20,310 bases of DNA, from positions 1 through 20,310 of the forward strand of contig CAMLIY010000028.1 of assembly GCA_946480125.1 (NCBI GenBank). Direction: 5' to 3'. The stretch's first letter is position 1, and every line of letters begins with the position of its first letter. This stretch comes from an uncultured Asticcacaulis sp. (GTDB lineage Bacteria; Pseudomonadota; Alphaproteobacteria; Caulobacterales; Caulobacteraceae). Made by a program: the position numbers and the translations under genes. This document shows, one piece after another, positions 7,917-14,806 of this stretch. The notes under the pieces are model-generated. The model was not told the DNA's origin, made no database searches, and was given only the letters and a program-made list of their open reading frames with translations.

Positions 7917-8564
7917 GTGAGCAATCACGAGTCATTTATCCGGACACACACAAGGCCCCTGCCCGTGCCTTCCGTTCCCTCGATCCGCCTCTATCAGGCC
8001 GATGAGGTCACACCGCTGTGGCTGATGACCGAGCAGGATATGGCAAGGCAGCGCCTGGCGCCACCCTTCTGGGCCTTCGCCTGGTCGGGTGGACAAGCCC
8101 TGGCGCAGTATGTTCTGAAGCATCCGGAGATTGTCAGGAACAGGCGCGTGCTCGATATCGCCTGCGGCTCCGGGTTGGTGGGCATCGCCGCCATGCAGGC
8201 CGGTGCGAAAAGCGTACTCTGTAATGACATCGATCTTTATGCGGGTGCCGCTGCAGGCCTCAATGCCGAACTGAACGGCGTAGCCCTGACCTTTACGGGC
8301 GAGGATATGCTGGACGGACCAATACCCGGTGTCGATGTCATTCTGGCGGGCGATATCTGCTACGAAAAACCGATGACAGACGCCATGCTGACATATTTTC
8401 GCCGCGCCAAGCCCCACAAGATAGAGACCTATATCGGCGACCCGCACCGGACCTATTTCCCAAAGACAGGCCTGATCCGGCTGGCGGATTACGATATCCG
8501 GACCAATGCCGACATTGAGGACGCGGCGATCAAGCCAGCCAGCGTCTGGAAACTGGAAACCTGA
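7917..8564 (+). CDS. Class I SAM methyltransferase, ETF-beta lysine methyltransferase-like
   Basis: A 215-residue Rossmann methyltransferase. PPFWAFAWSGGQALA (49-63) followed by the SAM loop VLDIACGSG (78-86), the acidic NDID (103-106) and GDICYE (145-150) fit the COG3897/METTL20 group. Its studied members (human ETFBKMT and an Agrobacterium orthologue) methylate lysines on the beta subunit of electron transfer flavoprotein and dampen its electron transfer to dehydrogenases. That substrate is inferred by family here; other protein lysines are possible. It starts at GTG 7917 without a clear Shine-Dalgarno site. The upstream stop region carries a five-codon reading frame whose stop overlaps this GTG, suggesting coupled translation. 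It lies 10 bases after the lipoprotein gene and 2 bases before the VOC gene, within the ubiA run. Confidence 0.82.
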   Translation: MSNHESFIRTHTRPLPVPSVPSIRLYQADEVTPLWLMTEQDMARQRLAPPFWAFAWSGGQALAQYVLKHPEIVRNRRVLDIACGSGLVGIAAMQAGAKSVLCNDIDLYAGAAAGLNAELNGVALTFTGEDMLDGPIPGVDVILAGDICYEKPMTDAMLTYFRRAKPHKIETYIGDPHRTYFPKTGLIRLADYDIRTNADIEDAAIKPASVWKLET

Positions 8565-8566
8565 TT

Positions 8567-8911
8567 ATGCCTGAGCACCACAAAATTGATTATATTGAAT
8601 TTCCCGGTGGCGACCTGGGACCGCTGAAAGACTTTTACACGCAAGCCTTCGGCTGGAGTTTCATCGATTACGGCCCGACCTATGCCGCCCTGGCCGATGC
8701 AGGTCTTGACGGCGGCTTCCAGGCCGACACGGCAGAGACTTCCGCAAAGCCACTGGTGATCCTATATAGTGAGGATATCGAGGCCTCCCTCGCCGCTGTA
8801 AAGGCGCAAGGCGCGGTTATCGTCAAATCGATCTTTGACTTTCCCGGTGGCCGGCGGTTTCATTTTACCGACCCCTCCGGTAATGAACTGGCCGTTTGGT
8901 CTGATAAGTAG
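8567..8911 (+). CDS. VOC-fold (glyoxalase/bleomycin resistance-like) protein
   Basis: A 114-residue single-domain vicinal-oxygen-chelate protein. It has the usual KIDYIEFPGGDLGPLKDFY start, the FGWSFIDYGPTYA segment, and a C-terminal RRFHFTDPSGNELAVWS strand whose Glu (107) is a typical metal ligand. His4/His5 or Glu11 may provide the partner ligand. Such short proteins act as dimers in small-molecule chemistry (isomerases, dioxygenases, resistance proteins); the substrate cannot be read from sequence. The start lies two bases after the methyltransferase stop with no strong ribosome site, pointing to translational coupling within the ubiA run. Confidence 0.85.
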   Translation: MPEHHKIDYIEFPGGDLGPLKDFYTQAFGWSFIDYGPTYAALADAGLDGGFQADTAETSAKPLVILYSEDIEASLAAVKAQGAVIVKSIFDFPGGRRFHFTDPSGNELAVWSDK

Positions 8912-8918
8912 GGGCACT

Positions 8919-10133
8919 GTGAACAGGTTAGGCCGGGTTTTCCTTATAACGCCCCTGATAGCGATAGCGGGCATAACGGCGCCGCCCGCCGCGGCGGCGC
9001 TTGCCCCGCCGAAAGGCCCGACGCCAAAGGAACAACTCAAGGTCCTGACTGACAAGGCTGAAACAGGGGACGCCCAGGCGCAGTATGATCTGGGCATCGC
9101 CTGGATAGAGGGCCGTTACGAACAAAAGGCCGACGAAAAAACCGGCATGGCGTGGATCGCCAAATCGGCTGATGCCGGCAATGCGATGGCGCAATATGAT
9201 CTGGCTGTCGCTTACCGACTCGGTCATGGCGTCAAGCCGGACGCCGCCCAAGCGCTCATCTGGTATGAAAAAGCCGCCGATCAGGGCCGTGATGAGGCCC
9301 GCGCCGTCGTCTGCCATGCCTATACCCAAAGCCCGACCGTGAGGCCGGACTGGCCCAAAGCCCTGCCCTATTGCAAAACGGCGGCTGAGAAGGGCGATGC
9401 CGGCGCACAATACGCGCTGGGCCTGGCTTATCTCGAAGGCCGGGGCATTACACCAGATACAGCGCTGGCACTTACCAACCTGAAGAAGGCGGCCGACCAG
9501 GGTCACGCCGCCGCCCTGACCGAACTGGGCCAGGTCTATATGATCGGTGACCTGGCGCCACAGGACTACACGGAATCGCTGAACCTGTTCAAAAAGGCGG
9601 CGCGGCGCGGAGATCGCCAGGCGGTGCGCCTGCTGGCAAAACAGTACGAGACTGGGCTGGGCACATCGGTGGATATCGGCCGGGCGACGCGGCTTTATCG
9701 CATACTGGCGCGTGACGACACGGATACGTCCGCGCACGACTGGCTGAAAGCCCACCCCGATGCGCCGGAAGACACCGTGCTAAATCTCGACAAAATTCCG
9801 CGCGACATCATGTTTTATGCCACTGAGACCAATGATCCGCGTTTCCAGACCATGGATATTCATGGCTATTATGATCAGTTGAGCCTCTCAGCCTATCCCT
9901 CTGATGCCCAGAACGACAAGGTTGGCGGCCAAGCCTCGGCAGAGTGTCGTTTCACCGCCTCCGGCGATCTCGATGACTGTGTCCTGACCGAAGAAGACCC
10001 GAAGGATTACGGCTTCGGCGCCGCGCTGATGCGAATCATGGATCGCCTGGGGAATTCAGGCAACAAGACCGACTGGGCCAAACAATATGACGGCAAGTCG
10101 CTGCGCCTTTCGATGCGCTGGAAGCCGGAATAA
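8919..10133 (+). CDS. Exported Sel1-like repeat protein with TonB-like C-terminal domain
   Basis: A 404-residue protein. The N-terminus (MNRLGRVFLITPLIAIAGITA, then Ala-rich AAAALA) is a signal peptide. About six 36-residue Sel1-like helical repeats follow (roughly 50-266), with repeated G-(D/N/H)-A-x-A-Q-Y-x-L-G/A and A-x-x-W/L-Y/K-x-K-A-A-D/E-x-G positions; such repeats form protein-binding scaffolds. The last 75 residues (about 329-404) hold a short domain with Cys343 and Cys354 in ECRFTASGDLDDCVLTEEDP, then YGFGAAL. This resembles the C-terminal domain of TonB-family proteins common in Caulobacterales ('G.v.l.C.v...G.l..C.v..E.P.g.GFG'). GTG 8919 is chosen because GGGG (8911-8914) lies four bases upstream and a signal peptide follows; an in-frame ATG at 8835 would lie inside the VOC gene. 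It is the last gene of the ubiA run and abuts the convergent SDR gene. Confidence 0.85.
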   Translation: MNRLGRVFLITPLIAIAGITAPPAAAALAPPKGPTPKEQLKVLTDKAETGDAQAQYDLGIAWIEGRYEQKADEKTGMAWIAKSADAGNAMAQYDLAVAYRLGHGVKPDAAQALIWYEKAADQGRDEARAVVCHAYTQSPTVRPDWPKALPYCKTAAEKGDAGAQYALGLAYLEGRGITPDTALALTNLKKAADQGHAAALTELGQVYMIGDLAPQDYTESLNLFKKAARRGDRQAVRLLAKQYETGLGTSVDIGRATRLYRILARDDTDTSAHDWLKAHPDAPEDTVLNLDKIPRDIMFYATETNDPRFQTMDIHGYYDQLSLSAYPSDAQNDKVGGQASAECRFTASGDLDDCVLTEEDPKDYGFGAALMRIMDRLGNSGNKTDWAKQYDGKSLRLSMRWKPE

Positions 10134-11003
10134 TTATTTGAAGTCTGGCTTAAAGGGGCCTGGAGTGTAGCCAAAATCACGCGTGGCGGCGCTGTGGTCG
10201 AACCACAGATCAGTATTCATGCGCAGCACCATATGAATATTGCGCTTGAGCTTTTTCGGCCGGACCAGATTCAGAACGAAAAAGCCGATCTGCCACAGGC
10301 GTTCCGGCACGGTAATAATCACCGGTGCGCGGCCAAGTGCCTCAAAAATACGCCGCACCATGGCGGCATAGGTCAGGTCTTCGCCACCACTGAGATTATA
10401 GGCTGTGTTGAAGCTGGCCTTGGCCGTCAGGGCCTGCATCGCCGCCGTGGCGAGATCGCGGGCATGAACCGGCTGTCGCACGCCGGATGCCAGACCGCAG
10501 ACCGGAAAGAAACCCAGCTTTCGGATCAGGTCGGCAATACGCGTGACATTTTGATCCAGGCCTTCTTCATAGATCAGGGTCGGCCGCAGAATCGTACAGG
10601 CCACGCCACGCGCCGCACAAAAGGCGGTGAGTGTCTCTTCCCCCTCTGCCAGCTTCGCCACCACCTCACGTTCGGCCGGCTCGCCCGAAGTGCCCTTGGT
10701 CAGGCGGCTGGTTGAAGAAAAGGCTATGATGCGTTTCATGCCGAGTTCGACCAGCCGCTCCAATAGACCTTCGCTGATCAGCCAGATCGGCGCACAAACA
10801 ATGACCGCAACGAATGTCCGGTCAGGCTTGAAATCCTCCGGACGGGTGGCATCTAGACTGACGCCCTGGTTCGCCACGGGCTGGCGCGAACTGTAGCGGA
10901 CGGACTCTTCCGGCCAGCCGGCCGCCCTGATCGCTTCGGGCATCCGACGACCGATCAAGGCGCGTGCGCCAATCACCAGCAAACCTTTTTTATCCGTTAT
11001 CAC
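10134..11003 (-). CDS. Atypical SDR / NAD(P)-binding epimerase-like protein
   Basis: A 289-residue Rossmann protein of the extended or atypical SDR type (NDUFA9-like / 'NAD-dependent epimerase' annotations). The N-terminal dinucleotide loop reads VIGARALIGRR (10-20), with Ala where the usual GxxGxxG has its second Gly. Later FSSTSRL and the RPTLIYEEGLDQN stretch are typical of the family, as are RQPVHARDLATAAMQAL and YNLSGGEDLTYAAMVRRIFEALG. I see no YxxxK catalytic pair, so it may be a binding or structural member rather than a true epimerase. The start is GTG 11003 with GGGAGAG (11015-11009 on the minus strand) five bases upstream. Its stop codon touches the stop of the convergent Sel1 gene with no spacer. 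Confidence 0.8.
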   Translation of the reverse strand: MITDKKGLLVIGARALIGRRMPEAIRAAGWPEESVRYSSRQPVANQGVSLDATRPEDFKPDRTFVAVIVCAPIWLISEGLLERLVELGMKRIIAFSSTSRLTKGTSGEPAEREVVAKLAEGEETLTAFCAARGVACTILRPTLIYEEGLDQNVTRIADLIRKLGFFPVCGLASGVRQPVHARDLATAAMQALTAKASFNTAYNLSGGEDLTYAAMVRRIFEALGRAPVIITVPERLWQIGFFVLNLVRPKKLKRNIHMVLRMNTDLWFDHSAATRDFGYTPGPFKPDFK

Positions 11004-11022
11004 ACAGTCTCTCCCGCGAATC

Positions 11023-11037
11023 CCGCCACCTTGGCGG
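11023..11037. promoter_or_regulatory. Small inverted repeat CCGCCA-cct-TGGCGG upstream of ubiD
   Basis: A perfect 6-bp inverted repeat with a 3-base centre lies in the 154-base divergent region between the SDR gene and ubiD. Its right arm is part of TGGCGGAG, which recurs at 11057-11064, 25 bases on. It could be an operator or a chance GC-rich hairpin. Confidence 0.25.
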
Positions 11038-11144
11038 AGTTGGTATCTGTTTTCAATGGCGGAGACTAAGTTGCGAGTGCAGGCCCATTGCCACCGGGAA
11101 CGTTCCGGCCTATGCGAAACGCGTCTTCACCGCGCCTGAGTGAC

Positions 11145-11152
11145 GAGAGGAA
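11145..11152 (+). promoter_or_regulatory. Ribosome binding site deciding the ubiD start
   Basis: GAGAGGAA lies five bases before ATG 11158, which favours that start over the in-frame ATG at 11140. Confidence 0.7.
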
Positions 11153-11157
11153 TAAAA

Positions 11158-12702
11158 ATGGCGGCTTATAAATCCCTGCGTGAGTTTATCGATAAACTGG
11201 AAGCCGCCGGCGAACTGGTGAGGGTAAAAACGCCCGTTTCGACCCATCTCGAAATGACCGAGATCCAGACCCGCCTTTTGGCCGAAAAAGGCCCCGCGGT
11301 CCTGTTCGAGAACGTCACCCTGGAAGACGGTACGCCCTCGCCTATGCCCGTTCTGGTCAATCTGTTCGGCAATGTGAAGCGCGTCGCCATGGGTGTCACC
11401 ATGGACAGCAAGGAACGGACAACCGCGCCGGAACTGCGCGAAGTCGGCGAACTGCTGGCCTTCCTGCGCCAGCCCGAACCGCCGCGCGGCCTGAAAGACG
11501 CCGTAGGAATGCTGCCGCTGATGCAGACCGTGCTTTCCATGCGGCCTAAGACCGTAAAAACCGCGCCGGTTCAGGAGGTTGTCCTGACCGGTGAAGATAT
11601 AGATTTAACCAAATTGCCGATCCAGGGCTGCTGGCCGGGCGAGCCGGCGCCGCTGATCACCTGGCCGCTCATCGTCACCAAAGGTCCCTCAGATACGCGC
11701 GAGGATGATTACAATCTCGGCATCTACCGCATGCAGGTGCTGTCGAAAAACACCACCATCATGCGCTGGCTGGCCCATCGCGGCGGCGCGCAGCACCATC
11801 GCCGCTGGAAGGCTGCCCAAGGCAAAAGTGCCAAGCGCGACCCCCTGCCCGCCGCCGCTGTGCTCGGCGCCGATCCGGGCCTGATCCTGGCCGCCGTCAC
11901 GCCGGTGCCCGATACGCTTTCGGAATACCAGTTCGCCGGTTTGCTGCGTGGAAAAAAGGCTGAACTGGTGCCGGCCAAGACCGTGCCCCTGCTGGTGCCG
12001 GCCCACGCCGAGATCGTGCTGGAGGGTCACGTCCTGCTCGATGATTACGCCGACGAGGGCCCTTACGGCGATCACACCGGCTATTACAATTCGGTTGAAA
12101 AGTTCCCGATCTTCAAGATCAGCGCCATCACCATGCGCAAACAGCCAATCTACCTGTCGACCTTCACCGGACGGCCGCCCGATGAGCCGAGCGTATTAGG
12201 TGAAGCCTTAAATGAAGTCTTTATTCCATTGATCCAGCAGCAGTTTCCGGAAATTGTCGATTTCTGGCTGCCGCCCGAAGGCTGCTCCTATCGCATCGCC
12301 GTCATCAGCATGAAGAAGGCCTATCCCGGCCATGCCAAGCGAGTGATGATGGGGGCGTGGTCGTATCTGCGCCAGTTCATGTATACCAAGTGGATTATCG
12401 TGGTCGACGACGACATCAATGCCCGAGACTGGAAGGACGTCATGTGGGCACTGTCCACCCGCATGGACCCGGCACGCGATATCACTGTGGTCGAAAACAC
12501 GCCGATCGACTATCTCGACTTCGCCTCACCGGAATCGGGTCTGGGGTCCAAGATCGGTCTCGACGCCACCAACAAATGGGCGCCGGAAACCCACCGTGAA
12601 TGGGGCGAAAAACTTTACATGGAGCCGGATGTCGTTGAGCGCGTCAGCGCCAAATGGGCGGAAATGGGCTTGCCGGGCCTGGGAAAACCCATCTGGAAGT
12701 AG
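11158..12702 (+). CDS. ubiD: UbiD, 4-hydroxy-3-polyprenylbenzoate decarboxylase
   Basis: A 514-residue UbiD-family decarboxylase that uses prenylated FMN and a divalent metal to remove the carboxyl group from the polyprenylated 4-hydroxybenzoate made by UbiA. Visible signatures are the early [28 protein letters not shown] (186-195) and [10 protein letters not shown] (208-217) in the prFMN/metal region, and the acidic [16 protein letters not shown] (296-311) that supplies catalytic carboxylates. The C-terminal [16 protein letters not shown] and [12 protein letters not shown] are also typical of the ubiquinone enzyme. Length is close to the roughly 497-residue E. coli UbiD. The partner flavin prenyltransferase UbiX is not in this window. 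It is a stand-alone gene, divergent from the SDR gene, and ends in a weak hairpin. Confidence 0.95.
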   Translation: MAAYKSLREFIDKLEAAGELVRVKTPVSTHLEMTEIQTRLLAEKGPAVLFENVTLEDGTPSPMPVLVNLFGNVKRVAMGVTMDSKERTTAPELREVGELLAFLRQPEPPRGLKDAVGMLPLMQTVLSMRPKTVKTAPVQEVVLTGEDIDLTKLPIQGCWPGEPAPLITWPLIVTKGPSDTREDDYNLGIYRMQVLSKNTTIMRWLAHRGGAQHHRRWKAAQGKSAKRDPLPAAAVLGADPGLILAAVTPVPDTLSEYQFAGLLRGKKAELVPAKTVPLLVPAHAEIVLEGHVLLDDYADEGPYGDHTGYYNSVEKFPIFKISAITMRKQPIYLSTFTGRPPDEPSVLGEALNEVFIPLIQQQFPEIVDFWLPPEGCSYRIAVISMKKAYPGHAKRVMMGAWSYLRQFMYTKWIIVVDDDINARDWKDVMWALSTRMDPARDITVVENTPIDYLDFASPESGLGSKIGLDATNKWAPETHREWGEKLYMEPDVVERVSAKWAEMGLPGLGKPIWK

Positions 12703-12773
12703 GGCGAAAATGCTCAAATTTGCCCATTAATGAATTATTTTGATTTCTTGTGACGGAATTTTGGCGTTATTGT

Positions 12774-12794
12774 GTTTAATGAAAAACATTAAAC
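12774..12794. promoter_or_regulatory. Perfect 8-bp inverted repeat before the PL11 lyase (operator or leader hairpin)
   Basis: GTTTAATG (12774-12781) and CATTAAAC (12787-12794) are exact reverse complements around AAAAA. The right arm ends one base before the Shine-Dalgarno GAGGG (12796-12800). The 21-base, AT-rich element stands out from the GC-rich surroundings. It is either an operator for a transcription factor or an mRNA hairpin next to the ribosome site. A further CATTAATG palindrome lies at 12725-12732 in the same gap. Confidence 0.6.
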
Positions 12795-12807
12795 CGAGGG
12801 AACCCCA

Positions 12808-14802
12808 ATGCCACAACAACGTCCTGCCCGTCGCAAAGCCATTTCTCTGATGGTGTCTACCGCCCTGCTTGCCCTGACGGCGGGCGCAGGCGCGACGGTC
12901 GCTTTCGCTGAAATCCCGGCCCGCCATATGGAGAAACTCGATCGCGGCACGGTGGCCGTTAAAGCCGATGGCGGTGTGCTGGTCAGCTGGCGGATGCTGG
13001 CCGATGACCCGGACGGCACTGAATTCAACCTGTATAGGGATGGGCGCAAGATAAATACCCAGCCGATCGAAAAGGTCAGCAATTTCCTCGACACGGCGGG
13101 CACGGCCCGTTCGACCTACACCGTTGCGACCATTCTAAACGGCAAGGAAACCAAGGATACGCTCGCGCCAGCCAAGGTGTGGGCCAACGGCTATTTGTCC
13201 ATCCCGCTCGACAAGCCCGCGGATGGCGTAACGCCGGATGGAAAATCCTATAGCTATACCGCCAATGATGCCAGTGTCGGCGATCTGGACGGCGATGGCC
13301 GCTACGAAATCATCCTGAAATGGGACCCCACCAATAGCCATGACAATAGCCAGGGCGGCTATACCGGACCGGTCTATATCGATGCCTATACGCTTGAGGG
13401 CAAGAAGCTGTGGCGCATCAATATGGGGCCGAATATCCGCGCCGGCGCCCACTACACCCAATTCCAGGTGGCTGATTATGACGGCGACGGCAAGGCCGAA
13501 ATGATCGTCAAGACCGCTGACGGCACCATAGACGGCCAGGGCAAGGTGATCGGCAACGCCAAGGCGAACTGGGTCAGCGATGGCGGTGAGACGGAAGTGC
13601 GAGACCGTACAGGCTCGGTGCAATCGGCCGATGGCAAGCTGATGGCGCAGCTTCAGGGCCGCATCCTGAAAGGGCCGGAATATCTCAGCGTTTTCAACGG
13701 CCAGACCGGCGCGGTCATGGATACGGTGCCCTACTGGCCGCCGCGCGCGCCCGAAGGAATGCCCGATACAGCGGAAACGATGAAGGCCGTGTGGAACGAC
13801 CCTTACGGCAACCGTTCGGAGCGCTATATCGCCGGCACCGCCTGGCTCGACGGCGTGCATCCATCCGCCGTGATGATCCGCGGCTATTACGATCGCACTA
13901 CCGAAGCCGCCTATGACTTCCGCAACGGCAAGCTTTCCCTGCGCTGGACCTTCGATTCCAAAGCCGCCGGTGTACCCGAAGGCTATAGCGGCCAGGGCAA
14001 CCACCAGGTCAGCATCGCCGATGTCGATGGCGATGGCCGCGACGAGGTGATCAACGGCTCGATGGCGCTTGATGACAATGGAAAGCCGCTGTGGACGGCC
14101 AAGCTGTTTCATGGTGACGCCATGCACGTTGGGGATCTCGATCCCTCGCGCCCCGGACTGGAAAAGTTCGGTGTCCACGAAGAGATGAAGAATAATGGCA
14201 ATATCGGCTCGGCCCTGCTCGATGCCCGCACCGGCGCCATCATCTGGGAAAAGCCAGCCGAAAAAGACACCGGGCGCGGGCTTTCCGCCGATATCGACCC
14301 GCGCTATCTCGGCGATGAAGTCTGGGGCAGCAATTCACCCAAGCTCTACAACATCAAGGGCGAAGCGATCGCCGAACGGGGTCCGCGTCAGACCAATTTT
14401 GCCATCTGGTGGGATGGTGATCTGCTGCGCGAACTACTGGACGGCACCACGATCTCGAAATGGGACTGGCAAACCTCAACGACAAAACCCCTGCTGGTGG
14501 CCGAAGGCATGATGTCGAACAACGGCACCAAGTCGAACCCCACCCTGTCGGCGGACATTCTGGGGGACTGGCGTGAAGAGGTCGTCTGGCGCAGCGCCGA
14601 CAGCACCGAACTGCGTATCTATTCGACGCCGATCCCGACCACATACGGCTTCGTCACCCTGATGCAGGACCCGCAATACCGCGCCTCGATCGCCTGGCAA
14701 AATACAGCCTATAACCAGCCGCCACATACCGGCTTTTATCTGGGAGACGGCATGTCGGCACCGAAACGGCCTAATATCGTGATGGTCGCTCCTCACCAAT
14801 AA
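12808..14802 (+). CDS. Secreted rhamnogalacturonan lyase, PL11 (YesW-like)
   Basis: A 664-residue exported polysaccharide lyase predicted to cut the rhamnogalacturonan I backbone of pectin by beta-elimination. The signal peptide runs through AFA|EIP (about residue 34). An N-terminal fibronectin-like domain contains RHMEKLDRGTVAV and VSWRMLADDPDGTEFNLYRDG. The beta-propeller follows, with DxDGDG calcium loops at about 159-167, 223-231 and 405-413, and family signatures GAHYTQFQVADYDGDGKAE, GNHQVSIADVDGDG and HGDAMHVGDLDP. Length matches PL11 single-domain enzymes, and no carbohydrate-binding module or dockerin is attached. A clear GAGGG precedes ATG 12808. No other pectin genes are in the window, so it is isolated from any utilisation cluster here. 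It converges on the GGDEF-EAL gene with four bases between stops. Confidence 0.92.
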   Translation: MPQQRPARRKAISLMVSTALLALTAGAGATVAFAEIPARHMEKLDRGTVAVKADGGVLVSWRMLADDPDGTEFNLYRDGRKINTQPIEKVSNFLDTAGTARSTYTVATILNGKETKDTLAPAKVWANGYLSIPLDKPADGVTPDGKSYSYTANDASVGDLDGDGRYEIILKWDPTNSHDNSQGGYTGPVYIDAYTLEGKKLWRINMGPNIRAGAHYTQFQVADYDGDGKAEMIVKTADGTIDGQGKVIGNAKANWVSDGGETEVRDRTGSVQSADGKLMAQLQGRILKGPEYLSVFNGQTGAVMDTVPYWPPRAPEGMPDTAETMKAVWNDPYGNRSERYIAGTAWLDGVHPSAVMIRGYYDRTTEAAYDFRNGKLSLRWTFDSKAAGVPEGYSGQGNHQVSIADVDGDGRDEVINGSMALDDNGKPLWTAKLFHGDAMHVGDLDPSRPGLEKFGVHEEMKNNGNIGSALLDARTGAIIWEKPAEKDTGRGLSADIDPRYLGDEVWGSNSPKLYNIKGEAIAERGPRQTNFAIWWDGDLLRELLDGTTISKWDWQTSTTKPLLVAEGMMSNNGTKSNPTLSADILGDWREEVVWRSADSTELRIYSTPIPTTYGFVTLMQDPQYRASIAWQNTAYNQPPHTGFYLGDGMSAPKRPNIVMVAPHQ

Positions 14803-14806
14803 GCGG

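Noticed and set aside
12702..12725. GGGC..GCCC hairpin after ubiD as a terminator
   Set aside because: The stem is short with a G-U pair and a long loop, and it lacks a T run; too weak to call.
13135..14178. Long minus-strand open frame (347 codons) inside the PL11 lyase gene
   Set aside because: The plus strand encodes conserved calcium loops through this stretch; the antisense product is Ile/Gly/Ala-rich noise.
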